Shown here piece after piece: positions 25,255 through 34,129 of a stretch of 44,932 nucleotides of DNA; positions within the stretch are counted from its first letter, which is position 1, and every line of letters begins with the position of its first letter. The translations under genes were made by a program, and so were the position numbers. Location of the stretch: positions 1-44,932 of the forward strand of contig SLKI01000073.1 of NCBI GenBank assembly GCA_007134695.1. Direction: 5' to 3'. Under the pieces are notes generated by a model. That model did not search any database. It had not been told where the DNA came from and saw only the letters and a list, made by a program, of their open reading frames with translations. The stretch is from Balneolaceae bacterium (GTDB taxonomy: Bacteria; Bacteroidota; Rhodothermia; Balneolales; Balneolaceae).

Positions 25255-26352
25255 TCAGGCTCCGGTTTCCAGTTTTTTTCCGACCAGTGAAAGGGTGAAA
25301 CTGAATGTTGAACCCTTGCCCGGCCTGCTTTCGATCTGGAGCTCTTCGCCGTGCGATTCGATAATATGTTTGACGATTGCCAGGCCAAGGCCTGTTCCTC
25401 CCTGTTCTCTCGATCTGGATTTATCGACACGGTAAAACCGTTCGGTCACACGGCCGATCTCGTTCTCTTCGATTCCAACCCCACTGTCTTTCACATAAAC
25501 TATAATTTTGGATCGGTCTTTATCGTGAGGCTGCATTCCGATCTCGACCCAGCCCCCTTTTCGGTTGTATTTGATTCCGTTCTCGATCAGATTTACAAGC
25601 ACCTGTTTGACCTGGTTCAGATCGGCCCGGACGCGATAATATCGCTCGAGTCGGCCGGTTCTGATCTCGACACCTTCTTCCTGCGCCTTGTATTGAAGCG
25701 ACTCCACCACTTCAAGAATGACCGATCGAATATCGATCTCGACAAACCGGCTTGCCAGCTCGCCGGTCTCGAGACGGGAGATCTCCATCAGGTCGCGCGT
25801 CAAATAGATAAGCCGGTTTACGTTACGCATCGCCTTTTCCAGAAAGCTCCGGTTGACTTTCGGGTCGTCGATCGCTCCGTCAAGCAGGGTCTCGATAAAG
25901 CCCTGAATGGTAAAAATGGGGGTTTTCAGCTCATGAGAAATATCCCCGATAAACTCTTTTCGGTAGTTTTCGATTTTTTTCAGCCGGTCGATCTCCTTCT
26001 CCATCGTCTGGCTCGCTTCTGCCGCACTTGCCGAAAGCCGGTCAATTTCATCCTGCGATGTATCGGTCAGCTCCTCGTATTTCTCAAACTTCTTCTCCGC
26101 AATGTTCCGCACAATCCGGTCGATTTGGGCAAGCCTTTTTTTTAGCAGAAGCGTCAATACCAGATAGACGGCAATGGTCACAACGGCTGCCACCATCAAT
26201 CCGAGACCGACCGCCTGAAGAGAGGATAGCCAGCCAAGGCCCCAGCCCCCGATACCGATCGTCGCCCCGGACGTCACTCCGGAGATCAACCCGGCACGAA
26301 ATGCCAGCCCGAAAAATCTGCTCTGTTGGTTTGACCTGGATCCCATTCTCAC
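25255..26352 (-). CDS. phoR: PhoR-like sensor histidine kinase
   Basis: 365 aa from a GTG that overlaps the response-regulator stop by four bases (GTGA); ATG 26346 is an alternative. Two N-terminal membrane helices (about 14-66) with almost no periplasmic loop, a HAMP-like linker, a HisKA domain with phospho-His in GDISHELKTPI, and an HATPase_c domain with NLIENGIKYN (N box), DSGVGI (G1) and GTGLGLAIVKHI (G2). It should phosphorylate the adjacent PhoB-like regulator under phosphate limitation. The minimal sensor region fits PhoR-type kinases that sense through the Pst/PhoU complex. Confidence 0.9.
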   Translation of the reverse strand: MRMGSRSNQQSRFFGLAFRAGLISGVTSGATIGIGGWGLGWLSSLQAVGLGLMVAAVVTIAVYLVLTLLLKKRLAQIDRIVRNIAEKKFEKYEELTDTSQDEIDRLSASAAEASQTMEKEIDRLKKIENYRKEFIGDISHELKTPIFTIQGFIETLLDGAIDDPKVNRSFLEKAMRNVNRLIYLTRDLMEISRLETGELASRFVEIDIRSVILEVVESLQYKAQEEGVEIRTGRLERYYRVRADLNQVKQVLVNLIENGIKYNRKGGWVEIGMQPHDKDRSKIIVYVKDSGVGIEENEIGRVTERFYRVDKSRSREQGGTGLGLAIVKHIIESHGEELQIESRPGKGSTFSFTLSLVGKKLETGA

Positions 26353-27104
26353 TCCCGGAATCGGTAGCCGACTCCTTTGACGGTTTCGATCAGGTTTTCT
26401 CCCAGCTTCTCGCGAATTTTTCGGATATGCACATCGATGGTACGGTCTACCACAAACACATCATCGCCCCAGACCTCGTTCAACAGGATCTCCCGGCTCA
26501 GCACTTTGCCTCTTTTGCCGGCCAGATAGTAAAGAAGTTCAAACTCTTTGCGAGGCAGATGCAGTTCTTTTTCGCCTTTGCGTACCAGGTAGCGGTCCTT
26601 GTCGATCACCAGGTCGTCAATTTCGATGATACGAGGCTCCTCTTTGTCGGTGATTTCAAATCGGCGCATTACAGCCCGGATTCTTGAGATCAGTTTCTTG
26701 GTGCTGATCGGTTTGACAATGTAGTCGTCGGCGCCGCGCTCGAGCCCTTCCACCTCGGTTTTTTCGTCACCTCTCGCCGTCAAAAAGATGACAGGAGTCT
26801 TCCCGAGTTGCGGATGGGCGCGGACCTTCCGGCACATCTCCAGGCCGTCGACCTTCGGCATCATGATATCGAGCAGTATCAAATCCGGCCGATGTTTTTC
26901 GGCCTGATGAAGCCCCTCCTCCCCATTTTCGGCCAGGACGACCCGGTAGCCTTCTTTTTCGAGATTATAGCGGATCAGATCCAGAATATCCTCTTCGTCG
27001 TCGACTACAAGTATGGTTAGTTGAGGCAAATTGCTGGAATTCACAGGTTTCAATTGGCGGTTTGGTACTGTTGCTGTAAAAGTCGGTATCTCCTTTAACA
27101 TCAT
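26349..27104 (-). CDS. phoB: PhoB-like OmpR-family response regulator
   Basis: 251 aa. About 28 extra residues precede the receiver domain (LTILVVDDEEDILDLI; phospho-Asp in LILLDIMMPKVDG; Lys in DDYIVKPIS). A winged-helix OmpR/PhoB domain follows (LPRKEFELLYYLAG, VWGDDVFVVDRTIDVHIRKI, ETVKGVGYRFRE). Translationally coupled to phoR. With the pst operon, phoU and Pho boxes next door the assignment to phosphate control is firm. An ATG tandem at 27104/27101 leaves the exact start open. Confidence 0.92.
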   Translation of the reverse strand: MMLKEIPTFTATVPNRQLKPVNSSNLPQLTILVVDDEEDILDLIRYNLEKEGYRVVLAENGEEGLHQAEKHRPDLILLDIMMPKVDGLEMCRKVRAHPQLGKTPVIFLTARGDEKTEVEGLERGADDYIVKPISTKKLISRIRAVMRRFEITDKEEPRIIEIDDLVIDKDRYLVRKGEKELHLPRKEFELLYYLAGKRGKVLSREILLNEVWGDDVFVVDRTIDVHIRKIREKLGENLIETVKGVGYRFRE

Positions 27105-27193
27105 AACGAAAGCTTAAATTACATGCACACGGCCGAGGCAAAATAATTCGGATGCTCCGATTGCATTTCGGCGGTACTCAATTGCTTTGTACT

Positions 27194-27241
27194 GGTCTAA
27201 GCATGAACAGATCGAAGCATGTAAAGGTCGAAGCATGTACA
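27194..27241. repeat. Three 16-bp tandem units between phoU and phoB
   Basis: GGTCTAAGCATGAACA, GATCGAAGCATGTAAA and GGTCGAAGCATGTACA follow each other without gaps. The shared core is GAAGCATG. They end 14 bases before the phoU stop. Confidence 0.75.
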
Positions 27242-27255
27242 ATTTTTGAACCTCA

Positions 27256-27906
27256 TCAAATCTCCTCCATCATTTTCCCGGTCACCAGAAAGATGATCCG
27301 TTCACATATATTTGTGCAGCGGTCTGCGATCCGCTCCAGATTGTGAGCGATCCAGATCAGGTGGGTGCATCGGGTGATTTTTGACGGATCCTCGATCATG
27401 ATGGAGACCAGCTCACGGATCACCTGGTGGTAGAGTTCATCCACCTGGTCGTCGTCGCGGTGAATCTGTCGGGCCTCTTCAACGTCGCGCTCGATCCATG
27501 CGGTGATCGATCGCTCGATCATCTCTACAGAGAGGTCTGCCATCCGCGGAATGTCGATAAGCGGCTTGACGTGGTTTTCGTTTCCCGATTTGAGGACGAT
27601 TTTGGCGATACCGGCTGCATAGTCTCCCATTCGCTCCAGATCGGTGATCATGTTCAAAAGAGCAATCAGCTCTCTCAAATCGGTTGCAACCGGTTGCTGA
27701 GTGGCCATCAGTTTGATCGCCTTCTCCTCGATCTTCCATCTCATTCGATTGATCTTTTCGTCATCCCGGCGGATCGCTTCCGCCTCTTCGAGATCTTTTG
27801 CTTTGAGGGCATCAATCGAGCGGTGAACTGCCCGTACCACTTCACCGGACATGGTTAGTAGCAGCTCTTCCAGCTCTTTAAGGGATTGTTGAATTGCTGT
27901 ACGCAT
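27256..27906 (-). CDS. phoU: Phosphate signalling protein PhoU
   Basis: 216 aa of two repeated three-helix units, the PhoU fold. Metal-binding-type motifs occur in each half (ITDLERMGDYAAGI and WIAHNLERIADRCTNICE, the latter being the E/D...H pattern). PhoU links the Pst transporter to PhoR and keeps the regulon off when phosphate is plentiful. Between the pst operon and phoB on the same strand, with gaps of 142 and 151 bases, so it may have its own promoter. Confidence 0.95.
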   Translation of the reverse strand: MRTAIQQSLKELEELLLTMSGEVVRAVHRSIDALKAKDLEEAEAIRRDDEKINRMRWKIEEKAIKLMATQQPVATDLRELIALLNMITDLERMGDYAAGIAKIVLKSGNENHVKPLIDIPRMADLSVEMIERSITAWIERDVEEARQIHRDDDQVDELYHQVIRELVSIMIEDPSKITRCTHLIWIAHNLERIADRCTNICERIIFLVTGKMMEEI

Positions 27907-28048
27907 CAGTTTTGGTATAAAAGGTTCATTGAAGGTTTCTGTGCTGAATCGTTGTCCGGAAATCTCCGGCGGTTATTTCTCTCCGCGGTTTCGCGTTGGT
28001 ACGTCGAGAGTCTGTTGTGAGTTGAGTTATATAAAATTGTGAAATCGA

Positions 28049-29005
28049 TCATCCGAATCGGCCTGTGATATACTCTTCGGTCTTCTTCTGCCGGGGATTG
28101 GTAAACAGTGATTTTGTCTTACCCATCTCAACCAGTTTGCCCATATAGAAAAAAGCTGTGTAGTCCGACACTCGCGCTGCCTGCTGCATATTGTGAGTGA
28201 TGATGACGATCGTCACCTCCTTCTTCAGGGAGTGTATCAACTCTTCTATTCGGTTGGTTGCCTGCGGGTCGAGAGAGCTTGTGGGTTCATCCATCAGCAA
28301 CACCTCCGGTTCCACCGCGAGAGCACGGGCGATTGAGAGACGCTGCTGTTGTCCTCCCGACAGGCTGACAGCCGCATCTCCCAGGCGATCTTTGACTTCG
28401 TCGAATAGAGCAGCTTGCCGGAGTGCTTTTTCGCACGCCTCATTGAGGATTGATCTATTTCGGATTCCCACCAGTTTGAGGCCTGCCACTACATTGTCGA
28501 AGATCGACATGGTTGGGAAAGGTGTTGGTTTTTGAAAAACCATCCCGATGCGACGGCGAATCAGTACGGGATTGATATCGGAGTCGTAGATATTCTTTCC
28601 GTCAAGAAGCACTTCTCCGGTTACTCTGGCGATGCGGGTCAAGTCGTGCATTCTGTTGAGCGCCCGGAGAAAAGTGGTTTTCCCACAGCCGGAAGGGCCG
28701 ATCAGAGCTGTAACCTTTCTGGTATGGATCGGGATGGAGATGTTGTGGACTCCCGTTGCTTTTCCATACATCACCGTAAGCCCCCGGGTTTCCATTCGGG
28801 CAGGTTTAGCAGCGGAGCCCACACTTGAGTGGGCATTGGAGCCGGCCCCGATTTCTATATGAGATGCAGCATCTGTTCCACTTTGTGGGTGAGTTGCAAG
28901 GGCAAGGCCTGATGCGGTTTGCGGCAACTTTTTGTTACCTGTTGTTAATGTTTTGAGACTATTGAGAATCTTCATTGTAAACTTTTTAATTGATTTGTAG
29001 TCCAT
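28049..29005 (-). CDS. pstB: Phosphate ABC transporter ATP-binding protein PstB
   Basis: 318 aa, about 60 longer than typical PstB. The ATPase part is complete: Walker [11 protein letters not shown]-loop [10 protein letters not shown], signature [16 protein letters not shown], Walker [13 protein letters not shown], switch His in [14 protein letters not shown]. The N-terminal 70 residues are low-complexity (Ala, Ser, Gly, Thr) and precede [19 protein letters not shown], where normal PstB begins. ATG 29005 lies 11 bases after the pstA stop; an internal ATG at residue 71 could be the real start. Last gene of pstSCAB. Confidence 0.95.
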   Translation of the reverse strand: MDYKSIKKFTMKILNSLKTLTTGNKKLPQTASGLALATHPQSGTDAASHIEIGAGSNAHSSVGSAAKPARMETRGLTVMYGKATGVHNISIPIHTRKVTALIGPSGCGKTTFLRALNRMHDLTRIARVTGEVLLDGKNIYDSDINPVLIRRRIGMVFQKPTPFPTMSIFDNVVAGLKLVGIRNRSILNEACEKALRQAALFDEVKDRLGDAAVSLSGGQQQRLSIARALAVEPEVLLMDEPTSSLDPQATNRIEELIHSLKKEVTIVIITHNMQQAARVSDYTAFFYMGKLVEMGKTKSLFTNPRQKKTEEYITGRFG

Positions 29006-29016
29006 GTATGGCCCGT

Positions 29017-29880
29017 TTATGTTTTAAACCGTTTTCTGGTGGCCAGACGTGCAGCGGTAAAACAGAGAATGACAAATCCGAGTAGCAAAATTGCCGCCGC
29101 CCATCCCATCGCATGCCATTCGGCATAAGGGCTGATGGCCAGGCTGTAAAGTCTCTGAGGCAGTGTGTCGACCGGTTCCAGAATGAATCCGCTCCAGTGG
29201 TTCGGCAGATAGTTGTTGCCGAACGAGGTGAAAAGCAGCGGTGCCGCTTCGCCGGCAGCTCTTGCAAATGCGATCAGGATGCCGGTTACCAGACCGGTTT
29301 TAGCTGCAGGGATCACGGTGGAAAGAACCACTCTCCATCGGGGCAGCCCGATCGCCAGGCCGGCCTCCCGAATGGTCCAGGGGATAGAGAGCAGTGCGCT
29401 CTCTGTTGTGCGGGCAATGATCGGCAGCATGACAAAGGCAAGTGCTACTGCGCCCGAAATTCCGGAGAAAGTTCCCATCGGCTTGACGATCAGGACAAAG
29501 GCAAAAAGGCCTTTCAGAATGGCCGGCATTCCGTTGAGTGTATCGTTCATTACCCTCAATGTCGGGTTGAGCATGTGTTCGGGGTATTCCGAAAGCATTA
29601 TACCGGCCCCGATCCCAACCGGTACAGCGATGGCCAATGCAAGAAAATCGACGACTACCGTACCGATAATTGTATGGACCAGACCGGTCGGGCGTTCCTG
29701 GAGGGCCCTCGACGGTGATCCCAGTTCTTCGGTAAAAAACTCCCAGTTAAGGGCGCTGAAACCGTTCACAACAACGTGGACGATGATGATAAGGAGCGGG
29801 ACCAGTACAATGATTGTTGCGGCGACCAGAAGCATCTCCATCAGACGGTCGCGATATTGTCTGTAACGCAAGTTTTTCAT
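29017..29880 (-). CDS. pstA: Phosphate ABC transporter permease PstA
   Basis: 287 aa with six membrane helices. The EAA loop contacting PstB is in [19 protein letters not shown]. Late sequence [12 protein letters not shown] is typical of PstA. Its ATG overlaps the pstC stop (ATGA). Forms the inner-membrane channel with PstC. Confidence 0.95.
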   Translation of the reverse strand: MKNLRYRQYRDRLMEMLLVAATIIVLVPLLIIIVHVVVNGFSALNWEFFTEELGSPSRALQERPTGLVHTIIGTVVVDFLALAIAVPVGIGAGIMLSEYPEHMLNPTLRVMNDTLNGMPAILKGLFAFVLIVKPMGTFSGISGAVALAFVMLPIIARTTESALLSIPWTIREAGLAIGLPRWRVVLSTVIPAAKTGLVTGILIAFARAAGEAAPLLFTSFGNNYLPNHWSGFILEPVDTLPQRLYSLAISPYAEWHAMGWAAAILLLGFVILCFTAARLATRKRFKT

Positions 29881-30854
29881 ACCACTTTACCTCCCGAGAT
29901 GGAGTATTTTCGAATAATCCATGCAGCCAGCAGATTGACGATGAGGGCGATAATAAAGAGCACAAACCCGATCGCCATCAAGCTCGAAAGGTGAAGGCTT
30001 TCAACCGCCTCCCGAAACTCATTAACGATAACTGATGGCATGGTTGCACCTGCCCCGAAAATGGAGAAGGGGAGCGTGTTCTTATTACCGATCAACATTG
30101 CGACGGCCATCGTCTCACCGATTGCACGGCCCAGTGACAGGACGGTTCCAGCCAGTATTCCGCTTCGTGCGTAGGGCAGTACGGCCATCCGGATCACCTC
30201 CCAGCGTGTCGCACCCAGAGCTCTCGAAGCTTCCCGCTGCTCTTTGGGTACCGATTCGATAGCGTCCTTGGAGAGTGCAGCCGTGTAGGGTACAATCATC
30301 AGGGAGAGTACGATCGTTGCGGTCGTCATCCCATATCCGATCGGGTGGCCGAGGATCGGGATCAGCCCGGGGGCACTGGTTTCGGCCCACAGGTAGATGG
30401 GCATATAGACTGTTTCCCGCATCCAGGGTGCCAAGACAAAGATTCCCCAGATTCCGATCACTACACTGGGAACAGCTGCAATCAGTTGCACGAGATTGTC
30501 GATCAGGCTGGAGAGCCATTTCGGTGCATATTCTGCCGAAAAGATCCCGACGGCAATCGCCGGAAAGATTGAGATCAGGAGAGCGAGGCCGCTCGTTACG
30601 AGCGTCCCGAACAGAAAGGGCCAGGCGCCGAACTGCAGTTGGACCGCCGGGTCCCAGGTTGTTCCCGACAGAAATCCGAAGAATCCGAACTCGCGAAGCG
30701 CCAGTCCCCCTTCGTCGAAGAGAACCCACGCCATGCCGGCCGTGATCAATATGATGGATGCTCCCAAAAGAACGACGACCACTGTAAAAATGCGGTCGCC
30801 GAGCCATCGATAGAGTATTGAGGTGCTTTTAACTTGCGATTGAAGTCGCATCAT
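29877..30854 (-). CDS. pstC: Phosphate ABC transporter permease PstC
   Basis: 325 aa, about six to seven membrane helices. The EAA loop is ASRALGATRWEVIRMAVLP, followed by GRAIGETMAVAMLIGN, both standard for PstC; GIWGIFVLAPW is also characteristic. Start overlaps the pstS stop (ATGA) and stop overlaps pstA, so the three genes are translationally coupled. Confidence 0.96.
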   Translation of the reverse strand: MMRLQSQVKSTSILYRWLGDRIFTVVVVLLGASIILITAGMAWVLFDEGGLALREFGFFGFLSGTTWDPAVQLQFGAWPFLFGTLVTSGLALLISIFPAIAVGIFSAEYAPKWLSSLIDNLVQLIAAVPSVVIGIWGIFVLAPWMRETVYMPIYLWAETSAPGLIPILGHPIGYGMTTATIVLSLMIVPYTAALSKDAIESVPKEQREASRALGATRWEVIRMAVLPYARSGILAGTVLSLGRAIGETMAVAMLIGNKNTLPFSIFGAGATMPSVIVNEFREAVESLHLSSLMAIGFVLFIIALIVNLLAAWIIRKYSISGGKVV

Positions 30855-32017
30855 AGAATTTGTTCCTCTTCAAGAATCTCGCGGCCGATCTCTCGTCCGT
30901 TCCATTTGAGTTGTTCAATCATAGCGTAATTCCGCTCGATCGCAGCTTGTGGAAGCCGGGCAAAGCCAAGCAGTTCGGAAAGCTCCTGGCCGTCTGTGAT
31001 TGTCCAGAGCAGGAACCGGATCAGCTCTCTTGCCTGCCGTTCGGTTTGTATGGCACGATTCTGATCGAGATTTTCGTAGACGAGCATCCAGGCGAATCCG
31101 GCGATCGGGTATCCATATTCTGCCGGAGTGTTCGTAAAGAGCACTCTTGTATCTTCGGGCAAGTCGATGTTGGCTGCCTCGGAAGTCGCTTCATAACTGG
31201 GCTCGATAATATTTCCGGACTGGTTGATCACAGATCCGTAAGACATGTTGTTTAGAATCGCGTAAGTAAGGCTGTTGTAGCCGATCGCGCCCGGAGTATT
31301 GATCACTGCACCGGCAACTCCTTCATTACCGTTTCCGCCGATCCCGGTCGGCCAGTTGACGCTGGTTGCGAAGCCAACCCGTTCGCGCCATTCATCCGAT
31401 ACGCGTGTGAGAAAGCTGGTCCAGACATTGGTGGTTCCGGAGCCGTCTGAACGGTGCACAACGGTGATTTGTCTGTTGGGCAGATCCATATCTGGATTGA
31501 GCTCGGCAATTTTCGGATCGTTCCAGCGAGTAATTCGCCCCAGGTATATTTCAACGAGAACTTCGCCGCTAAAAACCAGGCCCTTGTCGATTCCGGGCAG
31601 GTTATAGGTAGGGACCACATCAGCCAGAGTGATCGGCATGTTAAACGCTGTTCCTCCGGTCTGATCTTCAATATTTGCCATCACCTCATCGGAAAGGAAA
31701 GCTTCAGTCATTCCGAACATGACCGTCTGTTCGATAAACTGCCTGATTCCGCCACCGGATCCGATCGATTGGTAGTTGAGGGTGACCCTGCCATTGGTGA
31801 TGTCGCGGTACTCATCGGCCATCGCCGTAATTAAAGGTGCCGGAAAGGTTGCTCCTGCTCCGATCAACCCCATACGTCTTTCCCGGCTTGTCTGTTCGCC
31901 GGATGCAGTCTGTCCTGTTAAAGCCTGGACATCAGTATCTGTTTCTCCATTGTTGCCGCAGGAGATTGTAAAGATTACAAGTATAAGTGCGATAAAGAAT
32001 AATCGTATTGATAACAT
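30851..32017 (-). CDS. pstS: Phosphate-binding lipoprotein PstS
   Basis: 388 aa. Lipobox TISC (Cys20) anchors the protein. After a polar linker the binding domain begins LIGAGATFPAPL; phosphate-contacting motifs are IGSGGGIRQF and HRSDGSGTTNVW, and PGAIGYNSLTYA is typical. It is longer than many PstS proteins mainly by the linker. First gene of pstSCAB, divergent from the porin, preceded by a four-unit Pho box in its own orientation. Confidence 0.96.
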   Translation of the reverse strand: MLSIRLFFIALILVIFTISCGNNGETDTDVQALTGQTASGEQTSRERRMGLIGAGATFPAPLITAMADEYRDITNGRVTLNYQSIGSGGGIRQFIEQTVMFGMTEAFLSDEVMANIEDQTGGTAFNMPITLADVVPTYNLPGIDKGLVFSGEVLVEIYLGRITRWNDPKIAELNPDMDLPNRQITVVHRSDGSGTTNVWTSFLTRVSDEWRERVGFATSVNWPTGIGGNGNEGVAGAVINTPGAIGYNSLTYAILNNMSYGSVINQSGNIIEPSYEATSEAANIDLPEDTRVLFTNTPAEYGYPIAGFAWMLVYENLDQNRAIQTERQARELIRFLLWTITDGQELSELLGFARLPQAAIERNYAMIEQLKWNGREIGREILEEEQIL

Positions 32018-32155
32018 CGATTCGATTTTTTGATTTGGATCACCGGCTTTTTGCTCTGCCTGATGGCGCCGGCAGTGATCTGACTGCCGATTTCGGTGAT
32101 CTTTCTGTTACATCACTCAACTTGAATCATGGTGTAAGCAAGGTTAAAGAGCGCC

Positions 32156-32199
32156 TGTTACCGTCGTGTTACCGCACTGTTACCGAATTGTTAACATTT
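32156..32199 (-). promoter_or_regulatory. Pho box array for pstS: four 11-bp units
   Basis: On the plus strand the four consecutive 11-base units read TGTTACCGTCG, TGTTACCGCAC, TGTTACCGAAT and TGTTAACATTT. In the pstS direction each unit ends in GGTAACA (GTTAACA once). PhoB dimers bind direct 11-bp repeats, so this is room for two dimers. Confidence 0.85.
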
Positions 32200-32275
32200 A
32201 GAGCTGCCAATCTCTTGATACCGGTATAACCTGCGAATCCAGATCACTCGAATCTTTTTCGTAAACAGGGACGAA

Positions 32276-32319
32276 GGTAACAGTTCCTTAATCTGCCCTT
32301 AACACAGAGATAACAATCC
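32276..32319 (+). promoter_or_regulatory. Pho box array for the porin gene: four 11-bp units
   Basis: GGTAACAGTTC, CTTAATCTGCC, CTTAACACAGA, GATAACAATCC: the TAACA core recurs every 11 bases, degraded in the second unit to TAATC. The core points towards the porin, mirror to the array facing pstS. Confidence 0.8.
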
Positions 32320-32426
32320 GGCCTTAGGTTATTGCTGCCGGACAGGCCCTGTCGATTATTCTGATGGTGTCTGCACCTGGCCTAATAAATAACCTATGAT
32401 AAATCAATCCTATTGAGGAATAACAG

Positions 32427-33554
32427 ATGACAACAACTTTTAAAATTGTATTAAAACCGATCTGGATTCTGTCGCTTCTACTGCTGGCAGGGTCTTTTTC
32501 AATCACCTTTCCGGCATATGGCCAGTCAGACGGTGAGCAGATAATTCAGGTTGTACCCAACCGGGTAACTGTAAGCGAACTGAAATTGCGAGGCCGAATT
32601 CAGAGCCAGTTTGCCAACTCATTTGGCAGCAACTCGAATCTTATTGAAGAAGCAGGCGAATATAGCAGTTTCGAAATGCGAAGAGCCCGGCTTGGCGTTC
32701 AGGGAAAACTTTACGGCAACTGGGATTTTATGCTGGAGGCCAATGTTCTTTCCAGTGTAAATCTTGATGCTGCCACACTCACTTATTCAGCTTTGCCGAT
32801 CGCCAATATCACTTTTGGGAAGGCAAAACCACGATTTGGCCATGAGCAGAACACATCTTCTGCAAGTATCCTGACGTTTGAACGAACTCTGCTGGACGGC
32901 CTGCTGAATGGCGGCAAACCACTCGGGTTGAGGGTGCACGGCTCGTCTGGCGCTTTCAGCTACTATTTGGGAGTGTATAATGGAGAGTCGGTGAACACAA
33001 GTCGAATGGGAAGTGAACTGGATACCTACCTCTATAATGCGAGTGCAGGCCTGGATGTTGCGTCACTTACAGGAATGAGTGAACGCGGAATTACAGCCCG
33101 GTTTCGAGCCGACATGCTTTATCGTGGTGATCAAGATGGCGGATACTATCCGTATGAAGATTCTTACGCACTGAGCGCCCACTTTGGATATGATGTTATC
33201 GACCTGCGAACCGAGTATATGACTGGTAACCGGATTGATGACAACAGAGTGGAAGGGTTTTATCTGATGCCATCCTGGTATGTTGTGCCCGGCCGACTGC
33301 AATTAGTGGCCAGATATGAGAGAGTTTCGGCCGATAACGGGCTGGCACTTGGGCAGAACCGTTATGCCGACCGTGTTCCGCAACTCTATGGTGCAGGCAG
33401 CCGGTACTCTGCGGTCTACGGCGGTGTTAATTATCGAATCTACGGAGATAACCTCAAGCTGATGGCCGGATTGGAAATTGCCGAAAACAATGGTGATGAA
33501 TCAGCTATCGGGCGGGTAACCACGCTGTTTACCGGGTTCCGAATGCAGTTTTAG
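32427..33554 (+). CDS. Phosphate-selective porin (OprO/OprP-like, Porin_O_P)
   Basis: 375 aa. Signal peptide ends near AYGQ (about residue 32). The rest is a beta barrel with alternating hydrophobic/polar strands and the Porin_O_P signature FEMRRARLGVQGKLYGNWDF, and TFGKAKPRFGHEQ; the C-terminus ends in MQF, an aromatic residue needed for barrel assembly. It should let phosphate or polyphosphate cross the outer membrane and feed PstS. Divergent from pstS with its own Pho box. Confidence 0.9.
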   Translation: MTTTFKIVLKPIWILSLLLLAGSFSITFPAYGQSDGEQIIQVVPNRVTVSELKLRGRIQSQFANSFGSNSNLIEEAGEYSSFEMRRARLGVQGKLYGNWDFMLEANVLSSVNLDAATLTYSALPIANITFGKAKPRFGHEQNTSSASILTFERTLLDGLLNGGKPLGLRVHGSSGAFSYYLGVYNGESVNTSRMGSELDTYLYNASAGLDVASLTGMSERGITARFRADMLYRGDQDGGYYPYEDSYALSAHFGYDVIDLRTEYMTGNRIDDNRVEGFYLMPSWYVVPGRLQLVARYERVSADNGLALGQNRYADRVPQLYGAGSRYSAVYGGVNYRIYGDNLKLMAGLEIAENNGDESAIGRVTTLFTGFRMQF

Positions 33555-33561
33555 GAAGTAA

Positions 33562-33675
33562 GCTGATAGCTGATAGCTGAAAGCTCAAAGCTGAAAGGTG
33601 AAAGTAGCTGAAAGCTGAAAGCTGAAAGGTGAAAGTAGCTGATAGCTGAAAGGTGAAAGCTGAAAGCTTAAAGTG
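33562..33675. repeat. Heptad repeat array, copy B (GCTGAAA / GGTGAAA)
   Basis: 114 bases of the same 7-base units as at 24918 (GCTGAAA, GGTGAAA, GCTGATA, GCTCAAA, GCTTAAA), with GTA spacers after groups of units, seven bases after the porin stop codon. Ends in GTG like copy A. Confidence 0.9.
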
Positions 33676-33679
33676 AGCT

Positions 33680-33913
33680 CCGATATTCTGTTCTGCACAG
33701 GAAGGTGGATTGCTCGGCTCAGCCCCTGCGTTCGCCACGGAAAGTTTCAAAGGGCCTTCTGGTGAATGGTCGATTCTATGTAAGTTGCTCTTGGTTATGT
33801 TCAGCTGCTAACCAGTGTGAGTCACCAGGCGTGAATCTTTCTTATCGCGGCTCACTCCGGAGCTGCAAGACGCCTCACACTCCAAATGCTTCCTGCGCAG
33901 GACAGTATATCGG
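33680..33913. repeat. 234-base element with 25-bp inverted ends, holding the 99-base repeat (copy B)
   Basis: 33680-33704 and 33889-33913 are inverted repeats with 22 of 25 positions matching (outer ends CCGATAT...ATATCGG). Between them lies the 99-base sequence 33734-33832 shared with copy A, including the CTGGTGA (33759) / TCACCAG (33822) pair. It has no transposase; if mobile it would be a non-autonomous, MITE-like element. No clear target-site duplication is seen. An open frame through the 99-base part is shared by both copies but has no recognisable product. Confidence 0.65.
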
Positions 33914-34129
33914 GCCGTCACAATTCTACTCCCCGCTCGAGGGTCGTTTTAATCGATTCCGCATTCGTGATATCGTGCGGGATTGTTCGTATCTTTAAGG
34001 TTTATCACCATTCAGCAACCGTCCAATACGATAAATGTTCAATACGATCAGCGGCTTTCTGCGAGTTAGTGATGCAGGGCCGGAAGTTCGTGAAGGTTTT
34101 CATCAGCAGCAGAGTATATCAGCCGACAC
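33914..34129. other. Gene-free leader of prfC
   Basis: Nothing recognisable as a gene. TATCTTTA at about 33987-33994 is a seven-of-eight match to the FCB minus-7 element, which would leave a leader of about 130 bases for prfC; no TTG at the right distance. Confidence 0.35.

Larger units (their letters stand above)
32018..32426. other. Divergent control region between pstS and the porin gene
   Basis: 409 bases without a gene. It contains the two Pho-box arrays given separately (32156-32199 and 32276-32319), 76 bases apart. The leader from the first array to the pstS start is 138 bases; the leader from the second array to the porin start is 107 bases. No convincing TAnnTTTG element was found next to either array, which is in keeping with activator-dependent promoters. 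Confidence 0.75.
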
